From: UBA4416 sp943362175
GTDB lineage: Bacteria > Bacteroidota > Bacteroidia > B-17B0 > Aurantibacillaceae
Length of the DNA: 64,000 bases
Reading direction: 5' to 3'
Assembly: GCA_943362175.1 (NCBI GenBank)
Contig: CALRIU020000017.1
Span: 43,722 to 107,721, forward strand
Shown piece after piece: positions 60,497 through 64,000 of the stretch. Both the position numbers and the translations under genes were made by a program. The notes beneath the pieces are model-generated. The model searched no databases, was not told where the DNA came from, and saw only the letters and a list, made by a program, of their open reading frames with translations. Numbering within the stretch: position 1 is the stretch's first letter; each line of letters begins with the position of its first letter.

Positions 60497-60678
60497 CTAT
60501 AAACATACAGCCCCGCTGGGGCTATAGGACATCTCTAAATCAGGAATCAGTTTAACTGAAAGTTTCGAATGCAGTTGAAATACTGTATAACGAACAATTC
60601 CAGTTTGCTCCGTAGGAGCAATATGTTTATAGAAAAAAGTCATCGCGAGATGTTCCGGCTCCGTAGGAGCTGTATGTT
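60497..60678. repeat. Cluster of three hairpins with a conserved TATAAACATA flank
   Basis: Copy A (plus; 60497-60527) has CTATAAACATAC then AGCCCC-GCT-GGGGCT. Copy B (minus; 60605-60632) reads CTATAAACATA then TTGCTCC-TAC-GGAGCAA. Copy C (minus; 60658-60678) reads AACATACA then GCTCC-TAC-GGAGC. The flank is shared and the stem bases differ between A and B/C while remaining paired. This is the main content of the 700-nt gap 60039-60754. A third part (60705-60745, CGCGTTCATCTGCCGGATCC) is a short repeat-like stretch similar to 56515-56575. Confidence 0.6.
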
Positions 60679-60754
60679 GCCCTACATCATTACGATAAAA
60701 AAAACCGCGTTCATCTGCCGGATCCGCGTCATCTGCGTTCCATTATTTACATTA

Positions 60755-61861
60755 TTACTGCAGATTCAACAGTGGCTTACGGTCAATGAAGCCGCCACCG
60801 ATCAGGTCGTCGCCTTCATAGATCACCGCGCTTTGGCCCGGAGCAATGCCCGTAGCCGATTCGTGAAATACGATATTCAGCTTATCGCCAACCGTATTGA
60901 TGGTGCTCATGCGCCCGGAATCCTTGTAACGGATTTTTGTCAGCGCCACAAAATCCTGCGGTAATGACGCGTATTTGATCAGGTTGAAATCGCGCACGGT
61001 GATCTCCTGCTCTTTCAGGTCTTCCAGGTCGCCCAATACGACGGTGTTGGTTTCCGGGATGATCTCCTTGACGAATACAGGCTCACCCATGGCAATATCG
61101 AGGCCTTTGCGTTGGCCAATGGTATAGAATGGGTATCCGCGGTGGATCCCTACTTTTTTTCCTTTAAAGATATAGTCACCGCCTTCTACTTTTGCTTCCA
61201 GGTCGGGGAGCTTGTGTTTCAGAAAGGCGCGGTAGTCGTTATCCGGCACAAAGCAAATATCGTAGCTCTCGCTTTTGTTGGCAAGGTCGATAAAACCGGC
61301 ATCCTTGGCCATTTGCTTGATCTCCGTTTTTTGGTAACCGCCCAGCGGGAACATAGTGCGTTGCAGGCTTTCCTGCCCAAGGCCCCATAACACATAGGTT
61401 TGGTCTTTGCTTTGGTCCAGTCCTTTGAAGATCACCTTGCGGTGATTCTCTTCCCTGATCTGTGCATAGTGCCCGGTAGCGATGAACTCGCAGTCGAGCA
61501 TATCGGCACGTTTGAGCAAGGCTTCCCACTTGATGTGTGTGTTACACAGCACACAGGGATTAGGCGTACGGCCGGCCAGGTATTCTTCCACAAAATTATC
61601 GATGATGTGCGTTCCGAATTCTCCGCGGATATCGAGGATGTAATGCGGGAAACCAAAGGACACAGCCATAGAGCGTGCATCGTTGATACTGTCGAGGCTG
61701 CAGCAGCCGGTTTCCTTTTTACTGCTGCCCGATGTTTCGTAATCCCATGTTTTCATGGTGATCCCGATCACTTCATACCCTTGTTCGTGCAACATCATAG
61801 CAGCCACAGAGCTGTCGATTCCACCGCTCATAGCTACCAGTACTTTTCCGTGCTTACTCAT
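60755..61861 (-). CDS. mnmA: tRNA-specific 2-thiouridylase MnmA
   Basis: The protein has 368 residues from ATG 61861 (MSKHGKVLVAMSGGIDSSVA); a longer frame upstream has no homology. The PP-loop SGGIDSS is at 12-18. The catalytic cysteines are Cys103 (NPCVLCN) and Cys203 (DICFVPDNDYR), and the middle domain has GHYAQI near 130. The C-terminal beta-barrel has KIRYKD and the final GDDLIGGGFID. It makes 2-thiouridine at wobble position 34 of Lys, Glu and Gln tRNAs with sulfur from a relay protein. A gene for a YwqK-like protein lies 89 nt upstream in the same direction. Confidence 0.96.
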   Translation of the reverse strand: MSKHGKVLVAMSGGIDSSVAAMMLHEQGYEVIGITMKTWDYETSGSSKKETGCCSLDSINDARSMAVSFGFPHYILDIRGEFGTHIIDNFVEEYLAGRTPNPCVLCNTHIKWEALLKRADMLDCEFIATGHYAQIREENHRKVIFKGLDQSKDQTYVLWGLGQESLQRTMFPLGGYQKTEIKQMAKDAGFIDLANKSESYDICFVPDNDYRAFLKHKLPDLEAKVEGGDYIFKGKKVGIHRGYPFYTIGQRKGLDIAMGEPVFVKEIIPETNTVVLGDLEDLKEQEITVRDFNLIKYASLPQDFVALTKIRYKDSGRMSTINTVGDKLNIVFHESATGIAPGQSAVIYEGDDLIGGGFIDRKPLLNLQ

Positions 61862-61950
61862 GTCTTCTGATTTGAACAGTCCCTTCCGGGGCGATTTCTG
61901 ATTGTGATGCTTATAACAGTTTATAAACCACGATTGTTTAAGCAACCGGC

Positions 61951-62775
61951 TTATTTTCCTGTTTTTGTTGTTGCTGTTTTAGTGGTGCCTGCTTTAGCAC
62001 CCGTTTTGGGCTTCGGACTCAGCGTGCCGGTAGTGGCAGTAGCGGCTTTCGGCTTCTCGTCGTTTACCTTATTTTTATTGAAGAAGGCCTCGGTTTCCGC
62101 TTTGGTAGCCAGCTCTCCACTCTTCGTGTATAATTCCTTCTCCTTCACTTTTCCATTCGACTCGCGGTAGATCCAGGGTCCCGTTTTCTTCCCGTTTTTG
62201 TAATAGCCGGTAGCCGCTGCAATGCCGTTTGGATAATAGTAGGCGTTCTTTCCTTCCATTTTTCCATTCACATAAGTTCCTTCCCCTTTCACCGCGTTCT
62301 TTTCAAAATACAATTTAAAAGGCCCGTCCTGCACATCCATTTTGTAATTCCGCTCCTCGCTCACCACGCCATCCGGGAAATAAATAATCTCCTTGCCGTT
62401 CTTTTTGCCCATGGCATAGCTTTCCCGGGAGATCAGCACCGCCTTGTCGTCGAAATAGGTCCAAACGGAATCTTTTTGTTCGTTGATGTATTTCCCATAG
62501 GCCATTTTTTTGCCCGTAGGATGAAACATGGTCGAATAAGCAATTTTGCCATCCTGCTTGAAGTTCATAATCACCTTCACGCTGTCGAAGGGGTAATAGT
62601 ATTTAAAAATGCCCTGCGGCTTATCGTCCTTGAACAATCCTTCGTAAATGAGTTTGTTCGTTTTGTCATCTTTCTTCTTCCAATAGCCTTGCTTCTTCCC
62701 CGAAGCATCTACCGTTTGGGCAAAGGAAGTACTGAAACATAAAAGGATAAGGATAGTACCCGTAAATCTGATCAT
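61951..62775 (-). CDS. Secreted YwqK/MORN-repeat protein
   Basis: This 274-residue protein has a signal peptide (about 1-19, ending TSFAQ). MORN-like repeats of 20-25 residues follow (about 25-215): GYWKKKDDKTNKLIYEGLFK, GIFKYYYP, GKKMAYGKYINEQKDSVWTY, GTYVNGKMEGKNAYYYPNG and GPWIYRESNGKVKEKELY. YwqK proteins were first annotated as antitoxins, but most Bacteroidota copies are secreted and of unknown role. The last 45 residues are a Thr/Lys/Ala-rich low-complexity tail (KPKTGAKAGTTKTATTKTGK). mnmA lies downstream. Confidence 0.88.
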   Translation of the reverse strand: MIRFTGTILILLCFSTSFAQTVDASGKKQGYWKKKDDKTNKLIYEGLFKDDKPQGIFKYYYPFDSVKVIMNFKQDGKIAYSTMFHPTGKKMAYGKYINEQKDSVWTYFDDKAVLISRESYAMGKKNGKEIIYFPDGVVSEERNYKMDVQDGPFKLYFEKNAVKGEGTYVNGKMEGKNAYYYPNGIAAATGYYKNGKKTGPWIYRESNGKVKEKELYTKSGELATKAETEAFFNKNKVNDEKPKAATATTGTLSPKPKTGAKAGTTKTATTKTGK

Positions 62776-62912
62776 AAATTTGGTTTTTGACTATAACCTT
62801 TTGAAGGTCTAAAGTTACACCATACTTATGAAAAAGGCCCTCTTTTGGTCTATTTTTTCAAATTTTAGCGCTTTTTAAGCTTTTCCCTGTACCAAAGCGC
62901 CCTTCAAAGCGT

Positions 62913-62920
62913 TAGATTTA
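62913..62920 (+). promoter_or_regulatory. -7-like element of the YiiX-like hydrolase gene
   Basis: TAGATTTA is one base from TAnnTTTG, ending 21 nt before the ATG at 62942. Confidence 0.35.
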
Positions 62921-62941
62921 CCATCATCTATCCCACCAGAC

Positions 62942-63535
62942 ATGAAAAAATTACTGCTCATTATCCCATTGCTTGCCGGCATTTTCCTTTTCTTTAATTT
63001 CAGTGAGCCTGCCAATTATAAGGACGGAGACATCATTTTCCAGGCGACTTCCGGCGACAGGGGCAAAGCGATCCAGCTGGCCACCAAAAGCAAGTACAAC
63101 CATTGCGGCGTTCTTTTCAACGAAAACGGAAAATGGATTGTCTACGAAGCGGTGCAGCCGGTGAAGAAAACGGCACTTTCGGCCTTCAACAGCCGTGGGC
63201 AGGGAACGGTGATGCGCCTTAAAAACACGGCCCTGAAACCGGAAGACATTGAAAAACTAAAGACCGTGTTTAAAGGCTACGAACATAAAAACTACGATGA
63301 CGCCTTTAACTGGAGCGATGACCGCATTTATTGCAGCGAGCTCGTGTACAAGCTTTACCATAACGGGCTTAACATTAAGCTGTGCGAACCCCGCAAATTA
63401 AGGGACTTTGACCTGTCGAATCCTTTGGTAAAGGCCCAGCTGAATTTACAATACGGCAACAACATTCCGCTGGAAGAGCCGATGGTGGCCCCGGGCGACA
63501 TTTCGGAGTCGGCGCTTCTGGAAGTGGTGAAGTAA
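62942..63535 (+). CDS. YiiX/YebB-like NlpC/P60 cysteine hydrolase
   Basis: This 197-residue protein has a signal or membrane segment (about 1-19). The YiiX-type permuted NlpC/P60 core has DGDIIFQATSGD (about 28-39). The catalytic His is in KYNHCGVLF (about 52-60) and the Cys in DRIYCSELVYKLY (Cys about 124). In this group the order of His and Cys is swapped compared with NlpC. The family is thought to cut amide or ester bonds in the envelope, including lipid or peptidoglycan targets. Nothing here decides the substrate. It faces recA convergently across a shared terminator. Confidence 0.88.
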   Translation: MKKLLLIIPLLAGIFLFFNFSEPANYKDGDIIFQATSGDRGKAIQLATKSKYNHCGVLFNENGKWIVYEAVQPVKKTALSAFNSRGQGTVMRLKNTALKPEDIEKLKTVFKGYEHKNYDDAFNWSDDRIYCSELVYKLYHNGLNIKLCEPRKLRDFDLSNPLVKAQLNLQYGNNIPLEEPMVAPGDISESALLEVVK

Positions 63536-63588
63536 AACACCCCGTCCACCAGCTGAAGAGCACTCCTCTTTCAGAGGGAGAAATGCAA

Positions 63589-63617
63589 CAAAAAAGCCCA
63601 CCGGAAAAGGTGGGCTT
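63589..63617 (-). terminator. Intrinsic terminator of recA
   Basis: AAGCCCACC (63594-63602) pairs with GGTGGGCTT (63609-63617) over 9 bp. Read on the minus strand it ends in six T, 22 nt after the recA stop. A hairpin CTCCTCTTTCAGAGGGAG just beyond (63563-63580) may belong to the GGAGG repeat family. Confidence 0.8.
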
Positions 63618-63639
63618 CTGAACAAAAATCTTAAAACAA

Positions 63640-64000
63640 TTACGCGTTGGCTGCTTCTTCCGATAAGGCCTGAATGATCTTAGCTTCGATCTCAGCCGCC
63701 AGGTCAGGGTTTTCGTTGAAGATGGCTTTCACCGAATCTTTCCCTTGCCCTAATTTGGTGTCTTCGTAGCTGAACCAGGAGCCGCTTTTCTTGATGATGC
63801 CTTTTTCAACACCGATATCAATGATCTCACCTACTTTGCTGATACCTTCTCCGAAGATGATATCGAACTCTGCCATACGGAAGGGAGGTGCTAATTTATT
63901 TTTAATCACTTTCACACGGGTGCGGTTACCGTTTACCACGTCACCGTCTTTGATCTGGCTCACACGGCGGATATCCAGACGTACGGACGCGTAGAATTTC
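63640..64000 (-). CDS. recA: Recombinase RecA, C-terminal part
   Basis: About 120 C-terminal residues are present and the frame continues over the window edge. It reads KFYASVRLDIRR, then VKVIKNKLAPPFRMAEFDII and GEGISKVGEIIDIGVEKGII, KSGSWFSYEDTKLGQGKDSV and the end IQALSEEAANA. These are the conserved L2-side core and the C-terminal domain of RecA, including the FDI strand and the GSWFSY turn. RecA pairs homologous DNA strands and triggers LexA cleavage. The tail is shorter and less acidic than that of E. coli, which is common in Bacteroidota. The ATPase motifs lie outside the window. Confidence 0.97.
   Translation of the reverse strand, partial: KFYASVRLDIRRVSQIKDGDVVNGNRTRVKVIKNKLAPPFRMAEFDIIFGEGISKVGEIIDIGVEKGIIKKSGSWFSYEDTKLGQGKDSVKAIFNENPDLAAEIEAKIIQALSEEAANA

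Noticed and set aside
60569..60964. A 131-codon plus-strand frame over the hairpin cluster and the end of mnmA
   Set aside because: It runs through hairpin repeats and into the opposite strand of a well-conserved gene.

Overview
The window comes from a member of the phylum Bacteroidota. The evidence is: secreted proteins with type IX secretion (T9SS) type A and type B sorting tails; a PorP/SprF-family protein; upstream TAnnTTTG (-7) and TTTG (-33) promoter elements; no Shine-Dalgarno signals at starts; and typical markers such as POT transporters, a TPR sensor kinase and a fused lycopene cyclase. Housekeeping genes (recA, rimO, rsmG, mnmA, rnpB, menG) show it is chromosomal. I cannot place it below phylum. 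No tRNA, rRNA, CRISPR array, transposase or prophage was recognised.

Layout. 1-15.2 kb is a surface and secretion region: a cut-off Ig/PKD-like repeat protein, a T9SS type A protein, a 2316-residue TPR / PD40 / coiled-coil / triple-SPOR protein, clpS, and four small T9SS type A proteins, three of them tandem paralogues. 15.3-22.5 kb holds an M48 lipoprotein protease, a cold-shock protein, two tandem POT peptide transporters, a membrane-anchored thioredoxin, an amidase and a NarL-type response regulator. 22.6-26.3 kb (minus strand) has a membrane protein, a LytTR membrane regulator with a 17-residue-repeat protein, and rimO. 26.8-29.7 kb has a TPR sensor kinase, a small membrane protein and the RNase P RNA. 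29.7-36.1 kb is a compact T9SS operon: giant PKD adhesin with type B tail, TPR-PD40 protein, PorP/SprF-like protein. 36.3-43.7 kb is accessory: microproteins, a decayed NUDIX gene, a VWA protein, unknown secreted proteins, a metallophosphoesterase, rhomboid, and an FCP1-like phosphatase with no normal start codon. 43.8-64 kb is mostly housekeeping: DUF2130, sirtuin, transaldolase, rsmG / ECF sigma / glycosyltransferase, hexitol phosphatase-like HAD, carotenoid pair, ppk1-ppx, menG, heptose kinase, aminotransferase, EVE protein, mnmA, YwqK-like protein, YiiX-like hydrolase and the 3' end of recA.

How the genes fit together. The adhesin, its TPR-PD40 partner and the PorP/SprF protein form one probable export and anchoring module. 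The 2.3-kilo-residue protein repeats the TPR-PD40 head of that partner but ends in three SPOR modules, so it may be an oversized peptidoglycan-bound relative. Polyphosphate synthesis and breakdown are translationally coupled (ppk1-ppx, 4-base overlap). A carotenoid hydratase-like gene and a fused lycopene cyclase form a pair.

The strongest non-gene signals are families of intergenic hairpins. One has a conserved 13-14-nt loop, TTCGACTCCGCTCA and variants, enclosed by stems that differ at every copy but always pair (seven copies). Another has a conserved TATAAACATA flank beside a covarying hairpin (three copies). At least six genes have the -7 box only 4-6 nt before the start codon, which predicts leaderless or nearly leaderless mRNAs.
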